From: Mitsuokella sp047974105
Lineage (GTDB): Bacteria > Bacillota > Negativicutes > Selenomonadales > Selenomonadaceae
Length of the DNA: 64,000 bases
Assembly (NCBI RefSeq): GCF_047974105.1
Contig: NZ_JBHYRS010000007.1
Location: 1 to 64,000 of the forward strand
Reading direction: 5' to 3'
The notes beneath the pieces are model-generated. The model ran no database searches. It was not told the origin of the DNA and saw only the letters and a list, made by a program, of their open reading frames with translations. Below, in pieces: positions 44,414 to 52,850 of this stretch (within the stretch, counting starts at the first letter, position 1; the number at the start of each line of letters is the position of its first letter). Both the position numbers and the translations under genes were made by a program.

Positions 44414-45820
44414 ATGAAATTTCCAGAAGGATTCCTTTGGGGCGGCGCAGTGGCAGCCAATCAGTGTGAAGGTGCGTATAACGAGGATGGCAAGGGCCTT
44501 GATATTCAGGATGTCATGCCGAAAGGCGTGCTGACGGGACCGACGAAAGAGCCGACGCCGGATAATCTGAAGCTTGCGGGCATCGACTTTTATCATCGCT
44601 ACAAAGAGGATCTTAAGCTTTTTGCCGAGATGGGCTTTAAGGTATTTCGCACCTCGATTGCTTGGAGCCGCATTTTCCCCAATGGCGATGACGCAGAGCC
44701 GAATGAGAAGGGACTGCAGTTCTACGATGACCTTTTTGACGAATGCCATAAATACGGTATTGAGCCGCTCGTGACGATTTCGCATTACGAGACGCCGCTG
44801 CATCTTGCAGAACAGTACAACGGCTGGGTCAATCATGACCTCATCGGCTTTTACGAGCGTTATGTGCGCACGATTTTCAACCGCTATAAGGGAAAAGTCA
44901 AATACTGGCTGACTTTTAACGAAATCAATTCGGTGCTGCGCCAGCCGCTGCTGTCCGGCGGCATCCTGACGCCGCGCGAGGAGCTCAGTCTGTCAGACCT
45001 CTATCAGGCCTGCCATCATGAGTTCGTGGCTTCGGCCCTTGCGACGAAGCTGGCCCATGAGATCATGCCGGACGCCAAAGTCGGCTGCATGATCCTCGCC
45101 CTGCCCATCTACCCGCTGACTCCTGCTCCGGATGATGTCCTTGCCGTCATGGAAGCCAATCACTTCAATGATTTCTTCGGGGATATGCACGTGCGCGGCC
45201 GCTATCCGGGCTACATGAAGCGTTATTTCCGGGAACAGGGCATCACGGTAAACGTGACGGCAGAGGAAGAAGAACTGCTCGCAGAAAATACGGTGGATTT
45301 TGTTTCGTTCAGTTATTATTCGAGCCTCTGCGAGGGCAGAAAGGGCAAGGAGAGCGAAAGTGCCAATCTCATGGGCGGCAAGGACAATCCGTATCTCAAG
45401 AAAAGTGAATGGGGCTGGACCATTGACCCGCAGGGCCTGCGCTATGTGCTGAACCGCTACTATGACCGCTGGCAGAAGCCGCTGTTCATCGTTGAAAACG
45501 GCCTTGGTGCCAAAGATGTACTGGTCGATGATGGCAAAGGCGGCAAGACGGTCGAAGACGATTACCGCATCGAGTTTTTGCACGACCATCTCGTACAGCT
45601 CGGCGAGGCCATAAAGGATGGTGTGCCAGTCCTGGGCTATACGACCTGGGGCTGCATTGACCTCGTCTCGGCCTCGACTGCCCAGATGAGCAAACGCTAC
45701 GGCTTTATCTACGTCGACCGCAACGATGACGGCACAGGGACGCTTGCCCGTTACCCGAAAAAATCCTTCTATTGGTATCAGAAGGTCATCGCTTCGAATG
45801 GCGCTGCGCTGGATGAATGA
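44414..45820 (+). CDS. Glycoside hydrolase family 1, 6-phospho-beta-glucosidase-like
   Basis: 468 residues from the ATG at 44414, after AAGGAAGAGG; longer in-frame readings run into the tRNA genes. GH1 landmarks: FPEGFLWGGAVAANQCEGA start, acid/base Glu in TFNEIN and nucleophile Glu in IVENGLG. NEIN rather than NEPN is common in 6-phospho-glycosidases, so the substrate is probably a phospho-beta-glucoside. No PTS transporter is nearby. A TATAAT at 44366-44371 probably starts it. The gene sits between two inverted tRNA-Arg copies. Confidence 0.88.
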   Translation: MKFPEGFLWGGAVAANQCEGAYNEDGKGLDIQDVMPKGVLTGPTKEPTPDNLKLAGIDFYHRYKEDLKLFAEMGFKVFRTSIAWSRIFPNGDDAEPNEKGLQFYDDLFDECHKYGIEPLVTISHYETPLHLAEQYNGWVNHDLIGFYERYVRTIFNRYKGKVKYWLTFNEINSVLRQPLLSGGILTPREELSLSDLYQACHHEFVASALATKLAHEIMPDAKVGCMILALPIYPLTPAPDDVLAVMEANHFNDFFGDMHVRGRYPGYMKRYFREQGITVNVTAEEEELLAENTVDFVSFSYYSSLCEGRKGKESESANLMGGKDNPYLKKSEWGWTIDPQGLRYVLNRYYDRWQKPLFIVENGLGAKDVLVDDGKGGKTVEDDYRIEFLHDHLVQLGEAIKDGVPVLGYTTWGCIDLVSASTAQMSKRYGFIYVDRNDDGTGTLARYPKKSFYWYQKVIASNGAALDE

Positions 45821-45842
45821 CAGAAATAAAATATAGGGGATA

Positions 45843-45876
45843 AAAAAATCCGCTCCATGACGGGGCGGATTTTTAT
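45843..45876. terminator. Bidirectional terminator
   Basis: AAAAATCCGCTCC with GGGGCGGATTTTT around a short loop, between the GH1 gene and the converging small gene. Confidence 0.85.
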
Positions 45877-45893
45877 GTTAGGGCCGTTATTTC

Positions 45894-46286
45894 TTATTTT
45901 TCAATCGGGCAGGAATGGACTGTCCCGTCTCTGCGCTCTGCCGCGTGCTTTCCTTCGAAAAGGGCCTGACTCACGCGGCGCATGAGTTCTTCTTCCTCAG
46001 CTGCGGCGCTGAAAATGAGCTGCTTGTCTTTGGGCTGTACCTCGCCCTCAAGTGCGGTGATGGCCAGCTGCAGGCGGTGGTCCTTGTCCTTGCGGAAGGA
46101 GTAGGTGTGGCGCGTGGCCAGCCATTCCGTGATCATCTCGATGTTCTGGAAGGAAGCGTTTTTATTGTAGTCCTTGTAGACATCGGCGGCGATGGCAGCG
46201 GCGCGCTTTTTGTCCTCACTGGCGCCAATCAGGGAAAATTCTTTCTGCTGGCCTTCGGTGACGAGTTTGGTGACGATGTAGAGCAT
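45894..46286 (-). CDS. Conserved-looking hypothetical protein
   Basis: 130 residues, soluble, mixed charge, no signal or membrane helix. It starts MLYIVTKLVTEGQQKEFSL and ends in a short CPIEK tail. AAAGGAACG precedes the ATG. I do not recognise it. It converges on the GH1 gene and is followed (on its upstream side) by the inverted tRNA-Arg. Confidence 0.55.
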   Translation of the reverse strand: MLYIVTKLVTEGQQKEFSLIGASEDKKRAAAIAADVYKDYNKNASFQNIEMITEWLATRHTYSFRKDKDHRLQLAITALEGEVQPKDKQLIFSAAAEEEELMRRVSQALFEGKHAAERRDGTVHSCPIEK

Positions 46287-46333
46287 AGAATCAATCGTTC
46301 CTTTCTATATAATAGGCTGTACATGGATGATAC

Positions 46334-46361
46334 GAAAAAAGCACTTGCCGAGGCAAGTGCT
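46334..46361 (-). terminator. Terminator of the inverted tRNA-Arg
   Basis: On the minus strand AGCACTTGCC-TC-GGCAAGTGCT is followed by TTTTTCG, about 12 nt past the tRNA CCA end. Confidence 0.82.
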
Positions 46362-46373
46362 TGTACTTTCAAA

Positions 46374-46451
46374 TGGTGACCCAGGAGGGACTCGAACCCC
46401 CGACCCTTTGATTCGTAGTCAAATACTCTAATCCAGCTGAGCTACTGAGTC
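46374..46451 (-). tRNA. tRNA-Arg (ACG), inverted copy
   Basis: Its reverse complement is identical base for base to the tRNA at 44122-44199, including CCA. About 10 bp of the upstream flank (ACATGACTCAG region) is shared too. Confidence 0.93.
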
Positions 46452-46488
46452 ATGTTCTTGTTGGTGCTTATCGCTGTCAACACATATT

Positions 46489-46517
46489 ATAGTATCACCT
46501 TATGGCGGTCCTGTCAA
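46489..46517 (-). promoter_or_regulatory. Promoter of the inverted tRNA-Arg
   Basis: On the minus strand TTGACA (46517-46512), 17 bp, TACTAT (46494-46489). The inverted gene therefore has its own full promoter and terminator. Confidence 0.75.
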
Positions 46518-46582
46518 CACTTTTGATGAAATAAATTTTTTAGGCATGATTTTTTGAAATATGAGACTCATAAAATAAAAAG

Positions 46583-46597
46583 ATGAACTATGTTCAT
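46583..46597. promoter_or_regulatory. Palindrome upstream of the tetR promoter
   Basis: ATGAAC-TAT-GTTCAT perfect inverted repeat, 8 bp before a TTTATA/TATAAT promoter (46605-46633). A candidate TetR operator. Confidence 0.5.
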
Positions 46598-46682
46598 TTT
46601 TCTCTTTATAAAAAGTGTATTTTCCGATATAATGGAATAGTCAACAGAAGTCAGTTATAGCAAATAGACTGGAGCGATACAA

Positions 46683-47282
46683 ATGGAAGAGAAGATGGGG
46701 CGCAGAGAGAGAAAAAAATTGCAGTCCCGCAAGGCCATCCTCGATGCCGCTGTCCGCGAGTTTTCCCGCCAGGGCTTCAAGGAAACCTCCATTGCCGACA
46801 TCATGAATGCGGCGGACCTCGGTATTGGCACATTTTATAATTACTTCGAGTCGAAGGAAGAAATCCTCATGTGCCTGCTCGGGCGTTTTGTGCAGGAGGT
46901 CAATGCGGAGCTGCAAAACATGCGTGAGGCAAAACGGCCTTCCTATGAGCTTTTAGAGGCAGGCAGCGCCATTACGGCAAGATTCCTCGATGAAAATCGT
47001 TTCCTTCTGCCGCTCTTTCTTTCGGCGGCCGAGCATTCGGCAAAACCGCAGGAGAAGGCACGCAGAGGCATGGCCACACCGGGATTCAAGTCCATTTTTG
47101 AGGAAATCCTGCATCAGGGGCAGCAGGCAGGGGAGATTCGCGACGATGTGCCGGCGGACCTCATCGCCGAGATGTTTCATTCCATCTATCAGGCAGCAGC
47201 TTTCAGCAAGCTGCCCATCAGCTTTCAGCAGAATGTAGCGCTCAAAACGCGGCTGCTGCTGGCAGGAATCCGCAAACAGTAA
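46683..47282 (+). CDS. TetR-family transcriptional regulator
   Basis: 199 residues. N-terminal HTH (ILDAAVREFSRQGFKETSI.., GIGTFYNYFESKEEIL, about 17-62) and a C-terminal ligand domain. GGAGCGAT precedes the ATG. It lies 68 nt before nirJ1, so it may share a transcript with the heme-type genes or control the MFS gene beyond; both are inference. Confidence 0.87.
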   Translation: MEEKMGRRERKKLQSRKAILDAAVREFSRQGFKETSIADIMNAADLGIGTFYNYFESKEEILMCLLGRFVQEVNAELQNMREAKRPSYELLEAGSAITARFLDENRFLLPLFLSAAEHSAKPQEKARRGMATPGFKSIFEEILHQGQQAGEIRDDVPADLIAEMFHSIYQAAAFSKLPISFQQNVALKTRLLLAGIRKQ

Positions 47283-47350
47283 AAGGCACGGGGCAGACAG
47301 CTTCGTTCCCCTTTTACTTTTCAACGTTTTAACGTCTTAGGAGAAAATTT

Positions 47351-48541
47351 ATGATCAGTGTTACAAAACTTTTATTTGCGCGGGAATATTTTGGCGACCG
47401 CCTGCGTTATACGAAAAATGCCCACACGATGCGCAACGGTGCAGCAGAGGGCGTAGGGCCTGTCGTGGTCTGGAACTCGACGAAGACCTGCAACCTCAAA
47501 TGCATGCATTGTTATATGAAGTCCGATGCGAAAAAATACAAAGACGAGCTGACGACGGAAGAAGCAAAGAAGTTCATCGATGACCTCGCGGACTTCCATG
47601 TACCGGTGCTGCTGTTTTCCGGCGGCGAACCGCTGATTCGCCCGGATTTCTTCGAGCTGGCAGCTTATGCACAGGCAAAGGGCGTTCGTCCGACGCTTTC
47701 GACAAACGGCACGCTGATTACGCGCGAAGTCGCTCAGCGCATCAAGGATATCGGCGTAGGCTACGTCGGCATTTCGCTCGACGGCCTTAAAGATATCAAT
47801 GATAAGTTTCGCGGTGTGGAAGGCGCCTACGAAAAAGCCATGCAGGGCATCGAGAACTGCGTGGCCGTAGGACAGCGCGTCGGCCTGCGTTTCACCATCA
47901 ACCATCACAATATTCAGGAGCTCGACCGCATTTTCGATTTCATTGAAGAAGAGAATATCAACCGTGTCTGTTTCTACCATCTCGTCTATTCGGGCCGCGG
48001 CGAGCAGATGATGGATCAGGATGTCACGCCGGAGGAATCGCGCCGCGCGATGGACACAATTATCCGCCGCACGAAGGATTTCGAGGAACGCGGCCTGCAG
48101 AAGGAAATCCTCACGGTCGACAACCACTGCGACGGTCCGTACATGTATCTCAAGGCTCTGGAAGCCGGAGATGTGGAGACGGCTGCGCAGATCAAAAAGT
48201 ACATTTCGATGAACGGCGGCAACCGCTCGGGCATTGCGTTTGGTGAAGTGGACCCTTTAGGCTATGTTCATCCGGACCAGTTCACGCAGCATCATACGTT
48301 TGGCAACGTACGTGAGCGCAAATTCGGCGATATCTGGCAGGACACGTCGAATCCCATCATGGCAGGTCTCAAGGACCGCAAGCATCTGCTGAAAGGACGC
48401 TGCGCAAAATGCAAGTGGCTCAATAACTGCAACGGCAATTTCCGCACGCGTGCCGAGGCGCGCACGGGCGATTTCTGGGAATCGGACCCGAGCTGCTATC
48501 TGACGGATGAGGAAATCGGACTGACGGAGGAACAGAAATGA
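47351..48541 (+). CDS. nirJ1: Radical SAM protein NirJ1/AhbC-like
   Basis: 396 residues. Radical SAM cysteines 47, 51 and 54 (CNLKCMHC), LFSGGEPLIRPDF, and a C-terminal SPASM-like cysteine set (GRCAKCKWLNNCNG). The partner nirJ2 starts 4 nt before its stop ends. In anaerobes this pair is linked to siroheme-derived heme synthesis, where AhbC removes acetate side chains of didecarboxysiroheme and AhbD makes heme. The exact step for NirJ1 is not shown by sequence. TTAGGAGA precedes the ATG. Confidence 0.82.
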   Translation: MISVTKLLFAREYFGDRLRYTKNAHTMRNGAAEGVGPVVVWNSTKTCNLKCMHCYMKSDAKKYKDELTTEEAKKFIDDLADFHVPVLLFSGGEPLIRPDFFELAAYAQAKGVRPTLSTNGTLITREVAQRIKDIGVGYVGISLDGLKDINDKFRGVEGAYEKAMQGIENCVAVGQRVGLRFTINHHNIQELDRIFDFIEEENINRVCFYHLVYSGRGEQMMDQDVTPEESRRAMDTIIRRTKDFEERGLQKEILTVDNHCDGPYMYLKALEAGDVETAAQIKKYISMNGGNRSGIAFGEVDPLGYVHPDQFTQHHTFGNVRERKFGDIWQDTSNPIMAGLKDRKHLLKGRCAKCKWLNNCNGNFRTRAEARTGDFWESDPSCYLTDEEIGLTEEQK

Positions 48542-49536
48542 AAATCATCTCGTGGAATACGACGAACGCCTGCAATATGTACTGCGCCCATTGCTACCGC
48601 GATGCCGGCTGCAGGGCCGAAGAGGAATTAAACACCGAAGAAGGCAAGAAACTCCTGCGTGAAATTGCCAAAGCCGGTTTCAAAATCATGATTTTCTCGG
48701 GCGGCGAGCCCTTGATGCGTCCGGACATCCTCGAACTTGTCAAATACGCTGCGGATTTGCATATGATTCCGGTATTCGGCACGAACGGCACGCTGATTAC
48801 GCTCGACATGGCGAAAAAGCTCAAGGAAGCCGGTGCCCGCGCCATGGGCATTTCGCTCGATTCGCTCGACCCGGCCAAGCACGATAAGTTCCGCAGTTTC
48901 CCGGGAGGCTGGGAAGGCGCCGTACAGGGCATGAAAAACTGCCGTGCTGTCGGTCTGCTGTTCCAGATTCATACGACTGTCATGGACTGGAATCAGGGCG
49001 AACTTGAGGCCATGACGGATTTTGCCGTTGAGATTGGCGCGAAGGCCCATCATTTCTTCTTCCTCGTGCCGACGGGCCGTGCGAAGACGATTGAAGAAGA
49101 ATCGCTGCGTGCGGAACAGTATGAAGATGTGCTCACGCGCATCATGAAAAAGCAGCAGGAAGTCGATATCGAGCTCAAGCCGACGTGTGCGCCGCAGTTT
49201 TTGCGCATCGCGGATCAGCTCGGCTATAAGACGCGCTTCCACAGAGGGTGCCTCGCTGGTCTTTCTTACTGCATCATCAGCCCGCGCGGCAAGGTCCAGC
49301 CCTGTGCCTACCTCAATATGGAACTCGGCGATGTGCGCGAGACGCCGTTTGATGAAATCTGGGCCAAGAATGAGGTCCTGCAGAAACTCCGCACGCTCGA
49401 TTACAGCGGCGGCTGCGGCTCCTGTCAGTACAAGGGTGCCTGCGGCGGCTGCCGTGCGCGCGCTGCGTACTATCATAATGGCGACTACATGAGCGAAGAG
49501 CCCTGGTGCCTCTACCATGGCCGCCGCGGCGAATAA
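48538..49536 (+). CDS. nirJ2: Radical SAM protein NirJ2/AhbD-like
   Basis: 332 residues. Cys12, Cys16, Cys19 form the radical SAM site (CNMYCAHC), then FSGGEPLMRPD, and a C-terminal auxiliary cluster (GGCGSCQYKGACGGC). It overlaps nirJ1 by 4 nt. If it acts like AhbD it would convert coproheme III to heme by oxidative decarboxylation. This would supply the cytochrome b of formate dehydrogenase. Confidence 0.82.
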   Translation: MKIISWNTTNACNMYCAHCYRDAGCRAEEELNTEEGKKLLREIAKAGFKIMIFSGGEPLMRPDILELVKYAADLHMIPVFGTNGTLITLDMAKKLKEAGARAMGISLDSLDPAKHDKFRSFPGGWEGAVQGMKNCRAVGLLFQIHTTVMDWNQGELEAMTDFAVEIGAKAHHFFFLVPTGRAKTIEEESLRAEQYEDVLTRIMKKQQEVDIELKPTCAPQFLRIADQLGYKTRFHRGCLAGLSYCIISPRGKVQPCAYLNMELGDVRETPFDEIWAKNEVLQKLRTLDYSGGCGSCQYKGACGGCRARAAYYHNGDYMSEEPWCLYHGRRGE

Positions 49537-49559
49537 TCTCTCTATATTATAGAAGCAAA

Positions 49560-49613
49560 CAGGCAAAGAAAAACGCGAACCCATTGGGAACGCGTTTTTC
49601 TTTGCCTGTTTTA
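49560..49613. terminator. Bidirectional terminator
   Basis: A perfect 17-bp stem (AGGCAAAGAAAAACGCG and complement) around 13 nt between converging nirJ2 and the DUF4405-like gene. Confidence 0.88.
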
Positions 49614-49850
49614 TTTGCCGAGCTGCTTTTTGGCCACGGCCTTGACCCACTGCCAATGCCAGACGAGATGGAAGAGCAGGCCAATCATCATGATGTAGCC
49701 GCTGTAGGTATGGACGTTGGTGATAATCCCCTTGACGGCACGTCCATTGCCGAAGCCGGCGAAAAGATGGAAGTCGAGCACGATGCCCGTGACGATGCAG
49801 ACGAGGCCGCTGAGGAATAGCAGCAGGTCAAGATAAAAATTCTTTTTCAT
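49611..49850 (-). CDS. Small DUF4405-type membrane protein (possible heme b)
   Basis: 79 residues from the ATG at 49850, after AGAAGGG. Two membrane helices (about 7-27 and 44-65). Four histidines, in DFHLF, NVHTY and FHLVWHW, sit where heme ligands of small cytochrome b-like proteins lie. Role unknown; the neighbouring heme-type genes support a redox function. Converges on nirJ2. Confidence 0.65.
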   Translation of the reverse strand: MKKNFYLDLLLFLSGLVCIVTGIVLDFHLFAGFGNGRAVKGIITNVHTYSGYIMMIGLLFHLVWHWQWVKAVAKKQLGK

Positions 49851-50085
49851 GAGAATCCCTTCTTTCAGTCGGAGGTATTTCAATTACATTTAGTTTAGCG
49901 AGTTTAACTGAAATTTTGGTGTAGAATATATGAAAATAAAATAAAATTTTCTTATATTATTTTTCTGAGTAAGGTTCTATTTGTTTGTGCTGCAAAGCTG
50001 CCGTCATTTTTAGCAGGCAGTATCAAAAAAGATAGGAATTGATTTTCGCGCCTGCCCTGCGTTAAAATAGAGATATTCTCAATTG

Positions 50086-50107
50086 ACTGGTCATTTTGGC
50101 GACCGGT
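50086..50107. promoter_or_regulatory. Imperfect palindrome before the MFS gene
   Basis: ACTGGTC-N8-GACCGGT, one mismatch, 18 bp after a TAAAAT -10 (50063-50068). Overlaps the expected 5' end of the transcript. Candidate repressor site. The rest of the 300-bp gap from 49851 is AT-rich with no ORF. Confidence 0.45.
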
Positions 50108-50151
50108 TGAAGATGTTCCGTATTTTTGTGTATGAATCCGTGGTGAAGCAT

Positions 50152-51519
50152 ATGACCGTTACAAACAGAAATAAGATTCTTCTCATCATGATGATGTCGT
50201 CTTTCGTGACGCCGTTTACAAGCAGCGCTTTGACGCTTTCACTTCCAGACATCGGCAGGGCTTATGGCGCTGCTGCCAACGAGCTCGGCTGGGTTCTGGA
50301 AATTTTTCTGCTCGTCTCCATCGTTTTTTTGCTGCCCATGGGCAAGCTGGCCGACCGGTTGGGCAAACGGCGGATTTTCTTCTGGGGGACACTTCTCTTT
50401 ACAATTTCCTCATGTCTATGTATTTTTACCCCCAACATGACGTTCTTACTCGCAGCGCGGGGGCTGCAGGGCGTGGCGGCCGCGATGCTCTACGCGACGA
50501 ATATGTCCATTGTCGCTTTGGTCTTTCCGCCGGAAAAGCGGGGACAGGCCCTTGGCTGGATGGTCTCGATGGTCTATGTCGGACTGGCTTGCGGGCCGGT
50601 CCTCGGCGGCCTCCTCAATTATTACGCGGGCTGGCAGAGCATTTTCATCTTTATCACGCTGGCCTGTCTTGCCTGCGTGCTCGCGACGCAGCGTTATCTG
50701 CATGAGGAATGGCTGGCACAGAAGGTCACGGGAGTAGATGGCAAAGGTGCTGTCCTTTATGGTTTTGCCATGGTGCTGGCGATGTTTGGCCTGTCGGAGC
50801 TCGCGAATCTTTCGTGGGCCTTTGCAGTGCTTTTGGGCGGCCTTTTCGTATTTGCTTTTTTCGTACGTCATGAACTTCAGGAAAAGGACCCCATCCTGCC
50901 GCTTTATATCCTTGCCGGCAATCGTGAATTCTCGTTGTCGAATCTTGCTGCCATGATCAATTACAGCGCGACGTTTGGCATCAGTTTCCTGCTGTCCATT
51001 TATCTGCAGTCGGTTCTCGGGCTTTCGTCACGCGAGGCTGGTTTCATGATGCTGATTCAGCCCATCGTCATGGCGATGCTTTCACCAATGGCGGGGAAAC
51101 TTTCCGACAAATATCCTCCGGGAAAGATTGCCTCTCTGGGCATGGGCGTTACAGCCCTTGGTATTTTGGGGCTTGTCCTCGCGGTGCATCTTGAATCCCT
51201 CTGGCTCGTCGTGCCTGTCGTCATGATCATCGGCGTGGGCTTTGCCCTGTTCGCCGCGCCGAACAACAATGCCATCATGGGCTCGGTGCCGAAGAAGTAT
51301 TACAGTCTGGCGACATCGATGCTCGGTACGGTGCGCCTTGTCGGTCAGGTCACTTCGGTGGCCATTGTGACGATGATTATGTCATTGGACTGGGATTTTT
51401 TGACCTCAAATGATGAGCTCCTGCGCAATATCGAGATTTCCTTTATCGTCTTTACGATTCTCTGCGCTATTGGCATCGTGCCTTCGGCTGCCCGCAGGGA
51501 GCAGAAGAAAGCGAAATAA
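50152..51519 (+). CDS. MFS drug-type exporter (DHA2-like)
   Basis: 455 residues if it starts at ATG 50152; a TTG at 50083 and an ATG at 50113 are in frame but overlap the operator-like repeat. 12-14 helices. Family signatures are LGWVLEIFLLVSIVFLLPMGKLADRLGKRR and, later, GPVLGGLLNYYAGWQSIF (both cut here to short runs when read). Likely proton-driven efflux of toxic compounds. A ribosome site is weak (GTGGTGAAG). Confidence 0.85.
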   Translation: MTVTNRNKILLIMMMSSFVTPFTSSALTLSLPDIGRAYGAAANELGWVLEIFLLVSIVFLLPMGKLADRLGKRRIFFWGTLLFTISSCLCIFTPNMTFLLAARGLQGVAAAMLYATNMSIVALVFPPEKRGQALGWMVSMVYVGLACGPVLGGLLNYYAGWQSIFIFITLACLACVLATQRYLHEEWLAQKVTGVDGKGAVLYGFAMVLAMFGLSELANLSWAFAVLLGGLFVFAFFVRHELQEKDPILPLYILAGNREFSLSNLAAMINYSATFGISFLLSIYLQSVLGLSSREAGFMMLIQPIVMAMLSPMAGKLSDKYPPGKIASLGMGVTALGILGLVLAVHLESLWLVVPVVMIIGVGFALFAAPNNNAIMGSVPKKYYSLATSMLGTVRLVGQVTSVAIVTMIMSLDWDFLTSNDELLRNIEISFIVFTILCAIGIVPSAARREQKKAK

Positions 51520-51524
51520 AAATG

Positions 51525-51566
51525 AAAAAACGTCTCTTTGAACGGATGTCAGAGAGACGTTTTTTG
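51525..51566. terminator. Bidirectional terminator
   Basis: AAAAAACGTCTCT with AGAGACGTTTTTT around a 15-nt loop, between the converging MFS and nagA genes. Confidence 0.9.
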
Positions 51567-51586
51567 ATGAACAGATAGCTGAAGGG

Positions 51587-52750
51587 TTATTTTTTCAGGT
51601 AGGCGTCGCGTCCTTCTACGATGGTGCGCTGAATGTGGAACGCATCGTCAAAAATCGTGATATCTGCTTTTTTGCCGACACTGAGGGAGCCGAGGTCATC
51701 ATAAAGGTGAAGTTCCATGGCGGGTGTCTTCGTGACCGTGGTGATGACTTCTTCAATGGGAGCATTTGTATTTTCGTGGAAGATGCGCAGGCCGTCATTC
51801 ATGCAGAGCACGCTGCCGGCGATGGTGCCGTCTGCAAGTGTGGCGAGCGTGCCTTTGACGAAAACCTTCTGCCCGCCGAGTTCCGACGGGCCGTCGCCGA
51901 GGCCGCAGGCGCGCAGGGAGTCGGTGATGAGAATCAGATGATTTTTCTTGAGCTTATAGACAAGGCGCTGGACAGCAGGATGAATGTGAACGTTGTCGAC
52001 GATGAGCTCGCAGTTTGCATCGGTATCGAGCGCGGCGCCAACGACACCCGGACGGCGCTGATGGAGACCGGTCATCGCGTTAAAGAGATGCGTGATGTGC
52101 TTGGCACCGTATGTTTCAATGGCCTTACGGGCCGTGTCATAGTCGGCTGCCGTATGGCCGAGTGAGACGACGATCTGATGCTTGTGGCACTGCGCAATGA
52201 AATGTCCGTTATCGTGAAGTTCTTCAGGGGCAATCGTGATGATTTTGACGATGTCCTGATACGGGGCAATTTTCGTGAAATCTGCGGGCACAATGTTTTT
52301 CTCGGCCTGTGCTCCCTTTTTGGCGGGGCTGATAAAAGGCCCTTCCATATGACAGCCGAGCACGCGCGCGCCGTCCTGCCGTTTCATGGCCTCGCGCACA
52401 TGGGAGAAAGCGCGGTCGAGTGTCTTAAAATCATAGGTCATGGTCGTCGGCAGAAAAGATGTCACACCTGTCTCAGCCTGAAACAGCTGCATTTTATGAA
52501 TGGCCTCCGGGTCATCATCCATCGTATCGGCGCCGACGCAGCCGTGGATGTGGACGTTGAGGAAGCCCGGAGAGACATAGCAGCCTGCTGCATCGATAGT
52601 TTTATCGACCGCATAGCTGCCGGAAGTGAATTCCTCTTTTTCTAGGATATGGCGGATTTTCTGGTCATAGAGAAGGACAAGCCCTTCCCGTACCTTAAAG
52701 TCTCCCGTTTCATCAGGAAGAATGCATTTGCCGTTGATGATTGCTTTCAT
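51587..52750 (-). CDS. nagA: N-acetylglucosamine-6-phosphate deacetylase
   Basis: 387 residues. Amidohydrolase landmarks: NVHIHGCVGADTMDD, GCHMEGPFISPAKKGAQ (Glu metal ligand), SLGHTAADY, HLFNAMTGLHQRRPG and ITDSLRACGLGDG. It deacetylates GlcNAc-6-phosphate in cell-wall sugar recycling. The first His of the usual H-x-H is in HIHG. nagB is not adjacent. It is 100 nt downstream of the PucR gene in the same orientation. Confidence 0.93.
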   Translation of the reverse strand: MKAIINGKCILPDETGDFKVREGLVLLYDQKIRHILEKEEFTSGSYAVDKTIDAAGCYVSPGFLNVHIHGCVGADTMDDDPEAIHKMQLFQAETGVTSFLPTTMTYDFKTLDRAFSHVREAMKRQDGARVLGCHMEGPFISPAKKGAQAEKNIVPADFTKIAPYQDIVKIITIAPEELHDNGHFIAQCHKHQIVVSLGHTAADYDTARKAIETYGAKHITHLFNAMTGLHQRRPGVVGAALDTDANCELIVDNVHIHPAVQRLVYKLKKNHLILITDSLRACGLGDGPSELGGQKVFVKGTLATLADGTIAGSVLCMNDGLRIFHENTNAPIEEVITTVTKTPAMELHLYDDLGSLSVGKKADITIFDDAFHIQRTIVEGRDAYLKK

Positions 52751-52850
52751 TATTGTATGTAACCTCGCATTTTATTTATTTGTTGGTGTATGTCTAAGCC
52801 CTATTATAAGACATGCTGAAAGAATCAACAAATCTGCGGTATGGCGGATT

